From the NCBI GenBank assembly GCA_003242275.1, contig QGUX01000005.1:1-28304 (forward strand): 28,304 nucleotides of DNA. The letters run 5' to 3'. Of the stretch, positions 15,672 through 23,449 are shown piece after piece. Made by a program: the position numbers and the translations under genes. The DNA comes from Pseudomonadota bacterium (GTDB lineage: Bacteria > Pseudomonadota > Gammaproteobacteria > Steroidobacterales > Steroidobacteraceae). A model generated the notes under the pieces. That model saw nothing but the letters and a program-made list of their open reading frames with translations, was not told the origin of the DNA and ran no database searches. Numbering within the stretch: the first letter of the stretch is position 1; every line of letters begins with the position of its first letter.

Positions 15672-15678
15672 GCCGGTC

Positions 15679-16371
15679 GTGCGGCAGGTCCTGCTGGTCG
15701 AGGACGAGGTGGCGATCGCGGACACGCTGGTGTTCGCGCTGAACGGCGACGGCTACTCCGCCCGGCACGTGGTGCTGGGCGCCGAGGCGCTGCAGCTGCT
15801 GCGGGGCGGCGGCTTCGACCTGGTGATCCTCGACGTGGGATTGCCGGACATGACCGGCTTCGAGGCCTTGAGGCAGCTCCGGCAGTTCTCCCAGGTGCCG
15901 GTGATGTTCCTGACCGCGCGCGGCGGGGAGATCGACCGCGTGGTGGGGCTGGAGATCGGCGCCGACGACTACGTGGTCAAGCCCTTCAGCCCGCGCGAGG
16001 TGGTGGCGCGGGTGCGCGCCATCCTCAAGCGCAGCTCGGGCACGGCTGCCGCCGGCGGCCATCGCATCGCCAACGGCGAGTTCCTCATCGATGCCGCCAG
16101 GGCCTCGGTGACCTACTGCGGCCGGCCGCTGAAGCTGACCGCGCTGGAGTTCCGGCTGCTGCAGCAGCTGGTGGCGCATCCGCAGGTGGTGCAGAGCCGG
16201 GCACAGCTGCTGGCGGCGCTGGGCATCACGCCCGATGCCGGCTACGAGCGCAACATCGACACGCACATCAAGGCGCTGCGCGCCAAGCTGCGCGAGGTGG
16301 CGGCCGACCGCGAGCCCATCCTCACGCATCGCGGTCTTGGCTACAGCTACCAGCCCCGGGACGGCGCATGA
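15679..16371 (+). CDS. creB: Two-component response regulator CreB (OmpR/PhoB family)
   Basis: A 230-residue response regulator from GTG at 15679. Receiver domain: acidic pocket VEDE (7-10), phospho-acceptor Asp52 in VILDVGLPD, Thr79 and Lys101 (VVKPF). DNA-binding domain (about 128-226): LKLTALEFRLLQQLVAHPQ and RNIDTHIKALRAKLRE, ending GLGYSYQP. The sequence and the adjacent creC and creD genes identify CreB. In enterobacteria, Stenotrophomonas and Aeromonas, CreB(BlrA)/CreC controls creD and metabolic or beta-lactamase genes. The gene overlaps creC by ATGA. Its likely target is the set of phased repeats before creD. Confidence 0.93.
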   Translation: MRQVLLVEDEVAIADTLVFALNGDGYSARHVVLGAEALQLLRGGGFDLVILDVGLPDMTGFEALRQLRQFSQVPVMFLTARGGEIDRVVGLEIGADDYVVKPFSPREVVARVRAILKRSSGTAAAGGHRIANGEFLIDAARASVTYCGRPLKLTALEFRLLQQLVAHPQVVQSRAQLLAALGITPDAGYERNIDTHIKALRAKLREVAADREPILTHRGLGYSYQPRDGA

Positions 16372-17798
16372 AGCAGCTGTCGCTGACGCTGCGGCTGTTC
16401 CTCGCCGGAACGCTGCTCGTGGCGGTGGCGGGGTGGATCGCGCTCGACCTCGTGCTCGACAAGGTCAAGCCCGCCGTGCGCCAGTCCACCGAGGAGACGC
16501 TGGTCGACACGGCCAATCTGCTGGCCGAGATCCTCGCGGCGGAGATGAAGGCCGGCACGCTGGCGCAGGGCGACCTGCCGCGCGTGCTCGCCGACTACGG
16601 ACGGCGTCGGCCGGATGCCGACATCTGGGGCATCCGCAAGGACTCGGTGGACCACCGCATCTACGTCACCGACGCCCGCGGCATCGTGCTGCTGGATTCG
16701 GCCGGCGAGGCGGTGGGGCAGGACTACTCGCGCTGGAACGACGTGTACCTGACCCTGCAGGGACGCTACGGCGCGCGCACCACGCAGGCCGTGCCGGGCG
16801 ACGAGCGTTCCACCGTGATGCACGTGGCCGCGCCGGTGCGCGACGGCGGGCGCATCATCGGCGTGGTCACGGTCGCCAAGCCCAATGCCAGCGTGCAGCC
16901 CTACATTGCGCGCGCCGAGCGGCAGCTCGCCTGGCTCGCGGCCGGCTTCATGGTGGCTGGCGTACTGCTCGGGGCGCTGCTGTCGTGGTGGCTGAACCAT
17001 TCCATCCGCCGCCTCACCCGATTCGCCGACGCGGTCACGGCCGGGCAGCGTCCCGCCGTGCCGTCGCTGCCCGGGCGCGAGCTGGCGCAGCTGGCGCAGG
17101 CACTGGACACCATGCGCACCCGCCTGGAAGGCAAGGACTACGTCGAGCGTTACGTGCAGACGCTGACGCATGAACTGAAGAGTCCGCTGGCCGCCATCCA
17201 GGGCGCGGCCGAACTGCTACGGCGGGACATGCCGCCGGAGCAGCGCGAGCGCTTCCTCGCCAACATCGAGTCGGAAACCGCGCGGTTGAAGTCGCTGTCG
17301 GAGCGCCTGCTGGTGCTGGCGCAGGTGGAGCAGCGGCGCGGGCTGGAGGAGCGCTCCCGCGTCGCGCTCAGGCCGCTGGTGCAGGAGCTGCTCGATGAAT
17401 GCGCCTCGCGGGTGGAACTGGCGGGCGTGGACGTCGCCAACGAGGTGCCGGCGGATGCCGTCGTGGAGGGTGAACGCTTCCTGCTGCGCCAGGCACTGCT
17501 GAACCTGCTCGACAATGCCATCGACTTCACGCGCCGCGGCGGGCGCATCGTGGTTGGCCTCGCGCGCCAGGACGGCCTGAGGCTGTGGGTGCGCAACGAC
17601 GGCGACGGGATTCCGGACTTCGCGCTGCCGCGCGTGGCCGAGCGCTTCTACTCGCTGCCGCGCCCCGGCACCGGGCGCAAGAGCACCGGCCTGGGCCTGA
17701 ACCTGGTGCACGAGGTGGCGCAACTGCACGGCGGGGAGTTCCGCATCCGCAATGTCCCCGGCGGCGTGCTGGCGGAACTGCGGCTGCCGGCCGGCTGA
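16368..17798 (+). CDS. creC: Sensor histidine kinase CreC
   Basis: A 476-residue kinase. The N-terminal span is at about 8-30, a periplasmic sensor region at 31-187 (PDADIWGIRK, RIYVTDARGIVLLDS, a PAS-like/CreC sensor), a second span at 188-209, then HAMP (210-255). The DHp domain has His268 in THELKSPLAAIQGAAELL; the HATPase domain has N383 in LLDNAIDF, DGDGI (411-415) and STGLGLNLV (439-447). CreC senses envelope or metabolic state by an unknown signal and phosphorylates CreB. The ATG lies in the creB stop (ATGA). Its stop is 91 bases before creD. Confidence 0.94.
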   Translation: MKQLSLTLRLFLAGTLLVAVAGWIALDLVLDKVKPAVRQSTEETLVDTANLLAEILAAEMKAGTLAQGDLPRVLADYGRRRPDADIWGIRKDSVDHRIYVTDARGIVLLDSAGEAVGQDYSRWNDVYLTLQGRYGARTTQAVPGDERSTVMHVAAPVRDGGRIIGVVTVAKPNASVQPYIARAERQLAWLAAGFMVAGVLLGALLSWWLNHSIRRLTRFADAVTAGQRPAVPSLPGRELAQLAQALDTMRTRLEGKDYVERYVQTLTHELKSPLAAIQGAAELLRRDMPPEQRERFLANIESETARLKSLSERLLVLAQVEQRRGLEERSRVALRPLVQELLDECASRVELAGVDVANEVPADAVVEGERFLLRQALLNLLDNAIDFTRRGGRIVVGLARQDGLRLWVRNDGDGIPDFALPRVAERFYSLPRPGTGRKSTGLGLNLVHEVAQLHGGEFRIRNVPGGVLAELRLPAG

Positions 17799-17804
17799 CC
17801 GCCT

Positions 17805-17833
17805 TCTCCACACAATCTCCACGAAGTCTCCAC
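17805..17833 (+). promoter_or_regulatory. Three 11-bp-phased TCTCCAC direct repeats, likely CreB box of creD
   Basis: TCTCCAC occurs at 17805, 17816 and 17827, exactly 11 bases apart (N4 spacers), in the short creC-creD gap. OmpR/PhoB regulators bind tandem repeats with this 11-bp period, and the E. coli cre-tag (TTCAC-N6-TTCAC) has the same period. The third copy would lie against a -35 if CAGATT (17856-17861) is the -10, a layout expected of a class II activator site. Binding by CreB is inferred. Confidence 0.75.
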
Positions 17834-17889
17834 GCGCCGGTCAACGGCGCCGCGGCAGATTGGCGCCGGATACAACCTGGAGAATCCGC

Positions 17890-19230
17890 ATGCATCGCCT
17901 GCTGCCCCTGCTGAAGATCGGTGCCATCCTGTTCATCACCCTGCTGATGCTGCTGCCGGTGGAGCGAATCCGCGGGCTGATCCATGAGCGGCAGGCGCTG
18001 CGCGACCAGGTGGTGGAGGAGGTGGCCCGCGCCGATGCCCATGCGCAGGTGTTGACCGGCCCGGTGCTGGTGGTGCCGTTCACCCGTACCGAGCGCGTGG
18101 AGGAGCAGGGCCGCGACGGCCGTCCGGTCACGGTGCGGCGCGAGGTGAACGGGGAGCTGCGGCTGCTGCCGGCGGTGCTGGACGTCGACGGCACGCTGCG
18201 CATCGAGGAGCGGCGGCGCGGCATCTACCGCGCGCGCGTGTACCGCGCCGACATGCGCCTCGCCGGCGTGCTGGAGATCCCGCAGCACTACGGCGTGGCC
18301 GAGGACGTGGAAAGCTACCGCTTCGGCACCCCGCACCTCGCGCTGGGCATCAGCGACATCCGCGGCATCGGCAATGCACTGGTGCTGCGTGCCGACGGCG
18401 CGGCGGTGCCCTTCCGGCCGGGCACCGGCACGGAGCTGCTCGCCAGCGGCGTGCATGCACCGCTGCCCATCGCCACCCCTGCTGGACCGCGCCGCATCCA
18501 GTACGAGATCACGCTGGCGCTGGCCGGCACGGGGGAGTTCAGCATGGTGCCCGTGGGGCGCGAGACCCATGTGCGCCTCGCCTCCGACTGGCCGCATCCG
18601 GGATTCGTGGGCGAGTTCCTGCCGCGCGAGAAGCAGATCTCGGCGCAGGGCTTTAAGGCCAGCTGGCAGACCTCGTTCTTCTCCACCAACCTCGAGGAAC
18701 TGCTGGCCCGCTGCGGTTCCGCCTCGCCGGCCGCCTGCGGCGAGTTCCACGCCCGGCGCTTCGGCGTCAGCTTCGTCGATCCCGTGGACCAGTACCTGAA
18801 GAGCGAGCGCGCGGCCAAGTACGCCTTCCTGTTCATCGGCCTGACCTTCGCCGGGTTCTTCCTGGCGGAGGTGCTGAAGGGGACCAGTGTGCATCCAGTC
18901 CAGTACGGCCTGGTGGGGCTGGCGCTGGCCATGTTCTTCCTGCTGCTGCTGTCACTGTCGGAACACATCGGATTCACGGCGGCATATCTGGTGTCCACGG
19001 TGGCCTGCGTGGGCCTGGTCACCTACTACGTGGTGCACGTGCTCGACAGCCGCGCGCAGGGCGCAGGCTTCGGCGTGATGCTCGCCAGCCTGTATGCGCT
19101 GCTCTACGGCATCCTGAGTTCCGAGGACTATGCGCTGCTGATGGGTTCGCTGCTGGTGTTCGGCATCCTGGCGGTGATCATGGTGCTCACGCGGCGCGTG
19201 AGCTGGAACAACCTGGGAGTGTCGCGATGA
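17890..19230 (+). CDS. creD: Inner-membrane protein CreD
   Basis: A 446-residue protein from ATG at 17890 with GGAG seven bases upstream. One N-terminal span (9-24, LKIGAILFITLLMLLPV) and a hydrophobic C-terminal region (about 310-440) of several spans flank a large periplasmic beta-rich region with GPVLVVPFTRTERVEE, REVNGELRLLPA, VYRADMRLAGVLEIP and a later FKASWQTSFFSTN. This is the CreD (Cet) pattern. In other gammaproteobacteria CreD is the main CreB-activated gene and affects envelope integrity and colicin or beta-lactam tolerance; its biochemistry is unknown. The phased repeats upstream suggest its own CreB-dependent promoter in addition to readthrough from creBC. Confidence 0.93.
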   Translation: MHRLLPLLKIGAILFITLLMLLPVERIRGLIHERQALRDQVVEEVARADAHAQVLTGPVLVVPFTRTERVEEQGRDGRPVTVRREVNGELRLLPAVLDVDGTLRIEERRRGIYRARVYRADMRLAGVLEIPQHYGVAEDVESYRFGTPHLALGISDIRGIGNALVLRADGAAVPFRPGTGTELLASGVHAPLPIATPAGPRRIQYEITLALAGTGEFSMVPVGRETHVRLASDWPHPGFVGEFLPREKQISAQGFKASWQTSFFSTNLEELLARCGSASPAACGEFHARRFGVSFVDPVDQYLKSERAAKYAFLFIGLTFAGFFLAEVLKGTSVHPVQYGLVGLALAMFFLLLLSLSEHIGFTAAYLVSTVACVGLVTYYVVHVLDSRAQGAGFGVMLASLYALLYGILSSEDYALLMGSLLVFGILAVIMVLTRRVSWNNLGVSR

Positions 19231-19433
19231 GCGGCGGGGGCGACCCACGCGTTCCCGCGCCCAGGTCCGGATGCGCGTGGAAGGGACGCCTGCCGCACGT
19301 GCCGCCGCCGCGCGACATGTCCGGTCGCCTGCGGGCAGGGATCGTGCTCGGCGTGCGCCCGGGCGGGGATCCCGCACTGCGCGAGGCCGCGGTACGGCGC
19401 ATCCTGTCGCGGCTCGACGTGCACGGCAGGTGA
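19227..19433 (+). CDS. Doubtful small ORF overlapping the creD stop
   Basis: A 68-residue frame whose ATG forms an ATGA overlap with the creD stop. It encodes a Pro/Arg/Gly-rich peptide with no recognisable domain; the C-terminal half (REAAVRRILSRLDVHGR) could form an amphipathic helix. Codons show GC-rich third positions as in neighbouring genes, and the overlap is the usual signature of translational coupling here. Against it: basic, Pro-rich composition typical of non-coding frames in GC-rich DNA, and no known partner of creD. Coding status unresolved. Confidence 0.3.
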   Translation: MSGGGDPRVPAPRSGCAWKGRLPHVPPPRDMSGRLRAGIVLGVRPGGDPALREAAVRRILSRLDVHGR

Positions 19434-19461
19434 CGCGCGGCGCCGGAAGTCACCGGGGGAC

Positions 19462-19535
19462 TGGTGCCCCCACTCGGAATCGAACCAAGCTCTGCGGTTT
19501 ACAAAACCGCTGCATCACCACAATGCTTTGGGGGC
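19462..19535 (-). tRNA. tRNA-Thr(UGU)
   Basis: On the minus strand the cloverleaf closes fully. The acceptor stem GCCCCCA/TGGGGGC is followed by discriminator A and an encoded CCA. The D arm is GCAT/ATGC with a GG-containing loop. The anticodon stem GCGGT/ACCGC encloses the loop TTTGTAA, so the anticodon is UGU, reading ACA for threonine. The T arm is CTTGG-TTCGATT-CCGAG. Length is 74 bases with CCA. It begins 10 bases after the stop of the SPOR-like gene and is probably processed from that transcript. Confidence 0.95.
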
Positions 19536-19545
19536 CGGACCCGGA

Positions 19546-20238
19546 TTATACCGCCGCGCCCGGGGCGGCCTCGCCGGATGTTGCGCCGGTTCCGGGAGCG
19601 GCCGGGGTGACGCCGTCGAACTGCACTTCGCGCTCGTCCGCGCAGGCATCCACCTGCAGGGCGCTGGTGTCGATGCCCTCGGCCGCAAGGCGCGACAGCT
19701 CGAATGACGCGGGCACCACGCCGGGCAGTTCGAACCAGAAGCTGGTTTCCCTCGACATGCGCTCGGTTACCCGCGGCTCCAGCCGCAGCGCCCGCACCGC
19801 CGCCGCGCGGGCCTGGGCGCGCGCCTCCTCGGTGAACACGCCCACCGAGACGCGGAACTCGGGATCATCGGGCATGGCGAAGGCATCGCTGATGCCGGCT
19901 TCCTGGATGGCGCGCAGCGTGCGCGCCTGCGCCGCGGCATCGGCGGAGGCGACGTGCACCCACCAACCATTGCGCACCTCCGCGCTCACGGTGTGGCGCA
20001 GCGGCCTGATCCGCATGTCGCGCAGCAGCTGCTCCACCTCCATCGCGCGCACCTCGTCGGCCACGGGCCCGAGCAGGGCGCAGGCGCCGGGGGTGGACGC
20101 GATGTCGCTCGATGACGGGGCGGATGCGGTGGCGGCTTCGGGTGCGATGAGCCGCGGCGCCTCCTTGCGTACCCAGCGGGACCAGCCGAAGTACAGCAGG
20201 TTCGCGGCAAGGAGCACCAGCACGACGATGCGGACCAT
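19546..20238 (-). CDS. SPOR-like domain membrane protein
   Basis: A 230-residue protein with one N-terminal span (3-18, RIVVLVLLAANLLYFGW), a low-complexity Ala/Ser linker (35-50), and a domain at about 91-162 (GWWVHVASADAAAQARTLR, FRVSVGVFTEEARAQARAAAV) resembling SPOR domains, which bind denuded peptidoglycan at the septum. In Pseudomonas-like genomes a SPOR-domain gene follows birA-coaX and precedes tRNA genes, exactly as here. It starts 13 bases after the coaX stop. The SPOR match is partial and the C-terminus is Gly/Ala/Thr-rich and disordered. Confidence 0.75.
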   Translation of the reverse strand: MVRIVVLVLLAANLLYFGWSRWVRKEAPRLIAPEAATASAPSSSDIASTPGACALLGPVADEVRAMEVEQLLRDMRIRPLRHTVSAEVRNGWWVHVASADAAAQARTLRAIQEAGISDAFAMPDDPEFRVSVGVFTEEARAQARAAAVRALRLEPRVTERMSRETSFWFELPGVVPASFELSRLAAEGIDTSALQVDACADEREVQFDGVTPAAPGTGATSGEAAPGAAV

Positions 20239-20251
20239 GCCGCGAAGCGTA

Positions 20252-21055
20252 TCAAGCCCGGCGGCGGATGGGCACCTCGGCGATCAACGCCACGCCGCGC
20301 AGCACGAGCTCGTCGCAGGGCCTGCAGGCGCTGCGGATGCGCGCGATCACCGGTGCGCTGGCACCGCCGGTGATGAACACCACGGGCCGCACGTTCAGGG
20401 CGCGGGCGACCTGGTTGACGGTGCGGTCGACGAAACCCGCGGCGGCGGCGAGGCAGCCCTCCTCGACGGCGCTCATCGTGGCGCCGGTCAGCGGCGGCAC
20501 CAGCGGGCGTGACCCGGTGGGCCGGCGCATGGCGGCGGAACGCCGCGCGTCGAGCGCGGCGCGCGGGGCGATGTCGGCCGTGCGGCCCAGCAGGGAATCG
20601 AGCATCAGCGAGGGACCCGGCGCGATCAGCCCGCCGCGGTGATAGCCGTCCTGGTCGACGAGGTCGATCGTCAGCGCGGTGCCGATGCACACGGCGCACA
20701 CCGTGCGGTAGCAGCCGGCACGGTGCCAGGCGGCAATGGCCGCGGCCCAGCGGTCGGCGCCCAGGCGCCCGGGACGGGCATAGGCATTGCGTACGCCGGC
20801 GGCCGCGCGGGTGCTCACGATGAACTCGGGGCGCGGCGCGCCGGCGGTGCGCAATGCCGCGCGCAGCTCGCGCTCCAGCCTGGCGCCGGCCACGTTCACG
20901 CCGACCACGCGGCCGATGGCCGGTGCGCGGCGCAGCCAGGCGGTGAAGCCCGTGAGGTCCTCGCGCGGCACGGCGCGCTGTGCGCCCAGCCGGCCGTTGC
21001 GCACCAGCGCCCACTTGAAGCGGGAATTGCCCGCGTCGAACAGCAGCGTGTTCAT
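20252..21055 (-). CDS. coaX: Type III pantothenate kinase
   Basis: A 267-residue enzyme of the ASKHA fold that phosphorylates pantothenate, the first step of coenzyme A synthesis. Motifs: LLFDAGNSRFKW (4-15, phosphate-1 loop with Asp7), the pantothenate-site GADRW (99-103, catalytic Asp101), GTALTIDLV (125-133), GGLIAPG, and TGAT in the C-terminal half. The length is normal for type III enzymes, which need a monovalent cation and resist feedback inhibition by CoA. The ATG at 21055 shares its first base with the birA stop (TGATG); GTG at 21058 is an alternative. The gene is coupled to birA, as in many gammaproteobacteria. Confidence 0.93.
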   Translation of the reverse strand: MNTLLFDAGNSRFKWALVRNGRLGAQRAVPREDLTGFTAWLRRAPAIGRVVGVNVAGARLERELRAALRTAGAPRPEFIVSTRAAAGVRNAYARPGRLGADRWAAAIAAWHRAGCYRTVCAVCIGTALTIDLVDQDGYHRGGLIAPGPSLMLDSLLGRTADIAPRAALDARRSAAMRRPTGSRPLVPPLTGATMSAVEEGCLAAAAGFVDRTVNQVARALNVRPVVFITGGASAPVIARIRSACRPCDELVLRGVALIAEVPIRRRA

Positions 21056-22083
21056 CACTCTCCTTGTCGGGGCCGCACCGAGACCTCGCCGGCCACGACG
21101 GCGTGCAGGCGTCCCTCGTGCTCGACCAGCAGCGCTCCGTCGGCATCCACGCCGCGGGCCACGCCGCCGGCCACGTTCGCACCGCCGCCCAGGACCTGCA
21201 CCGGCCGGTCGCGCAGGACGTCGGCGGCGAGGTATTCCTCGCGCAACGAGGCGAAGCCATTGCGCGCGAAGCCGGCCAGCAGCGCGACATTCTCCTCCAG
21301 CACGGCGGCCACCAGCGCCTCGCGCGGCGGCGGGGCGGCCGGTGCAACCAGTTCCGCGATGTCCGCCGCCTGGTTGCCCCCGGCGGCGCCGATGAAGTTG
21401 CGCAGCGCATCGCCCAGCGTGACGTTGAGGCCCAGCCCGACCACCACGTGCAGCGGACCGGCCGCCTCCGAGCGCATCTCGATCAGGATGCCGCCGAGCT
21501 TGCCGCGAGGCGTGACGAGGTCATTGGGCCACTTGAGCCCCAGGCCGCTTACATCCAGCCGCGCCAGTGCGCGCCGCACGGCCACGCCGGTGGCCAGGCT
21601 CAGCGCGCCGGGACGCTCGCCCATGCCCTCGAAGCACCACGACCAGGACATGCAGATCGCTCCTCCGGGCGGCGCCAGCCAGCTGCGTCCCATCCGGCCG
21701 CGGCCCGCGCTCTGGTACTCGGCGGTGAGGAAGTCGAACCGGCCCGGCGGCGGCGCGCCGCGTTCCAGCAACTCGCTGTTGGTGGAGGCGATCTCGGTGG
21801 CGCAGCGTCCCTCGCGCAGGCGCGCGCGCACCCCGGGGGAGAGGCGCTGCAGCACACCCGCGGCGGTGAGCGGGCTGGCGGGACGCACCAGCCGGTAGCC
21901 CCGGTGCGTGATGGCTTCGATCTCGGTACCCCGCTCGCGCAGGAGGCCCATGGCCTTCCAGATCGCGCTGCGTGTGACTGCGAACTCGGCCGCCAGCGCC
22001 GCGCCGGACACGAACTGCGGCGTGCCCTCCTCGGCGGCGCGGGCGGCGGCCAGCCGCTGCAGCACCTGCATGGCCAGCGTCAT
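21055..22083 (-). CDS. birA: Biotin ligase / biotin operon repressor BirA
   Basis: A 342-residue bifunctional protein. The N-terminal winged helix (about 3-65; VSGAALAAEFAVTRSAIWKAMGLLRERG) makes it a repressor type. The ligase domain carries TEIASTNSELL (96-106), the AMP-binding loop SAGRGRMGRSW (125-135), KWPNDL (184-189) and KLGGILIE (195-202). The C-terminal domain (about 295-342) is SH3-like. It attaches biotin to acetyl-CoA carboxylase BCCP and probably represses biotin synthesis genes. The ATG overlaps the upstream ctlX stop (ATGA) and the stop overlaps coaX, so ctlX-birA-coaX are translationally coupled. Confidence 0.95.
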   Translation of the reverse strand: MTLAMQVLQRLAAARAAEEGTPQFVSGAALAAEFAVTRSAIWKAMGLLRERGTEIEAITHRGYRLVRPASPLTAAGVLQRLSPGVRARLREGRCATEIASTNSELLERGAPPPGRFDFLTAEYQSAGRGRMGRSWLAPPGGAICMSWSWCFEGMGERPGALSLATGVAVRRALARLDVSGLGLKWPNDLVTPRGKLGGILIEMRSEAAGPLHVVVGLGLNVTLGDALRNFIGAAGGNQAADIAELVAPAAPPPREALVAAVLEENVALLAGFARNGFASLREEYLAADVLRDRPVQVLGGGANVAGGVARGVDADGALLVEHEGRLHAVVAGEVSVRPRQGE

Positions 22084-23015
22084 GCCGCGCCCTGCGCCAG
22101 CGGCACCTCGGCCAGCATGCAGCGCACGCTGCCGCCGCCGAGCTGCTCGATCACGGGAATGTCGGCCACCAGCGGCTCGCACAGCGCACGACGCAGCTGC
22201 GCCTCCTGTGTCTCGTCGAGCGCTGCGGCGGCGCGCGCGGACATCACCAGGTGCCGCGTGCCGTCGGGCGAGGGCACCTCGAGCATGTTGCCGGCGAAGG
22301 AGAACAGCTGCTCACCGCCCAGCGCCAGCACGTCGCGGCCCGAGGCCTGCAGCCGCTCCACCAGCGCGTCGCGCTGGTCGCGGTCGACCCACTCCAGTCC
22401 CACGCCGGCGATGTCGGTGCCGATCCACATCACCACGTTGGTGTGGTAGACCGGCACGCCGTCCGGCGTCGCGGCATCGAACAGGAAGGGTTCGTAGTCC
22501 ATCAGGCGCGCCCACTCCGCGAGCAGGTCGGGACTGGTACGCGGCGAGCGGCAGGCATAGGCCACGCGCTCGCGGTGGTCGAGGACGAGGCTGCCGGTGC
22601 CCTCGAGGAAGCGGCCGTTCTCCTCCTCGATGGTGAGGTCCACGCGCCGCCGCTCGATGAAGTCGAGCTGGCGCTTGACCTGCTGGATCACCGTCTCTCG
22701 CCGCTCGGCCCGGCGCACCGGGTCGTGCATGGGGTACAGCACCACCGTGCCGTCGGCGTGGAAGCTGACCCAGTTGTTGGGGAAGACCGCATCCGGCTTG
22801 GGCGGCTGCGGGGTGTCCTCGGCGATGGCCAGCGGGATGCCGGCCCGGCGCAGCCCGGCGACCAGGGCCGAGAATTCCCGCCGCGCCGCGGCCGCGGCAT
22901 CGGCTGCGGAAAGCCGGGGCGTGGCCTGCTGGAAGCGGTTGGTGGTGGCGGTCTGTGCGTTGAACCCGAAGGCGGCGGGTTCGACCAGGCACAGGCCGGT
23001 GATGGGCGCGCTCAT
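22080..23015 (-). CDS. ctlX: Amidinotransferase-family hydrolase CtlX (citrulline/arginine related)
   Basis: A 311-residue member of the guanidino-group-modifying (PT-barrel) superfamily. Visible active-site elements: Asp75 in PKPDAVFPNNWVSFH, a Glu in GRFLEGTGSLVLDH, His191 in VYHTNVVMWIG and Cys299 in GGGSVRCML. The pattern matches the CtlX family, named from citrulline utilisation, rather than dimethylarginine hydrolase or arginine deiminase. No other arginine or citrulline genes are near. It overlaps the birA start by four bases, an unexpected pairing. A 67-base gap separates it from the upstream PilZ gene. Confidence 0.88.
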   Translation of the reverse strand: MSAPITGLCLVEPAAFGFNAQTATTNRFQQATPRLSAADAAAAARREFSALVAGLRRAGIPLAIAEDTPQPPKPDAVFPNNWVSFHADGTVVLYPMHDPVRRAERRETVIQQVKRQLDFIERRRVDLTIEEENGRFLEGTGSLVLDHRERVAYACRSPRTSPDLLAEWARLMDYEPFLFDAATPDGVPVYHTNVVMWIGTDIAGVGLEWVDRDQRDALVERLQASGRDVLALGGEQLFSFAGNMLEVPSPDGTRHLVMSARAAAALDETQEAQLRRALCEPLVADIPVIEQLGGGSVRCMLAEVPLAQGAA

Positions 23016-23074
23016 GCGGAGGGGCGCGGCGCGGTGCCACGCCGGATCCGGCCGGTTCGAACGGGAGGAAGCCT

Positions 23075-23093
23075 CCGCGCGTTCAGCGCGCGG
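23075..23093 (-). terminator. Hairpin spanning the pilZ-type stop
   Basis: CCGCGCG-TTCAG-CGCGCGG forms a perfect 7-bp stem whose loop includes the stop codon of the PilZ gene. It might attenuate readthrough into ctlX; without a T run this is weak. Confidence 0.25.
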
Positions 23094-23376
23094 CGTAGGC
23101 TTCCATCATCAGGCCGGTTCCACCACCGGAGACATGTGCCACGACCGCCGTGCGCCGGTGCAGCTTGGTGATGGAGCCGAGGTTGATGGCGAAGGCCAGC
23201 TCGACTTTCTGCCCCTTGCGCAGGCCGAGGCCCGATGTCCGGATGAACACCCCCGTGGCGCTCAGGTTGACCGCCTTGCAGAGCGAGCGGCGGCCGTCCG
23301 GCATGATGATGTACACCAGCGTCCTTGCACGGTGTCTGGTGTGTAGGCGACGTTCCACTGAGTTTCCCGTGTGCAT
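23083..23376 (-). CDS. PilZ domain protein (c-di-GMP binding)
   Basis: A 97-residue single-domain PilZ protein. The c-di-GMP motifs are present: RxxxR as RHRAR (14-18) and (D/N)xSxxG as NLSATG (37-42). Residues 50-95 complete the beta barrel (LRKGQKVELAFAI, VVAHVSGGGTGLMME). Small PilZ proteins act as c-di-GMP receptors that alter motility or exopolysaccharide partners. No partner gene is adjacent. A CATAAT on the minus strand (23401-23396) is a plausible -10, with a short leader before the ATG. Confidence 0.9.
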   Translation of the reverse strand: MHTGNSVERRLHTRHRARTLVYIIMPDGRRSLCKAVNLSATGVFIRTSGLGLRKGQKVELAFAINLGSITKLHRRTAVVAHVSGGGTGLMMEAYAAR

Positions 23377-23449
23377 TGGTCCGGAACTGCGTCACATTAT
23401 GCATTCGGATGGTGCAGCGCGAAGCCGGGACTTCACTTATTCAAGGCTA

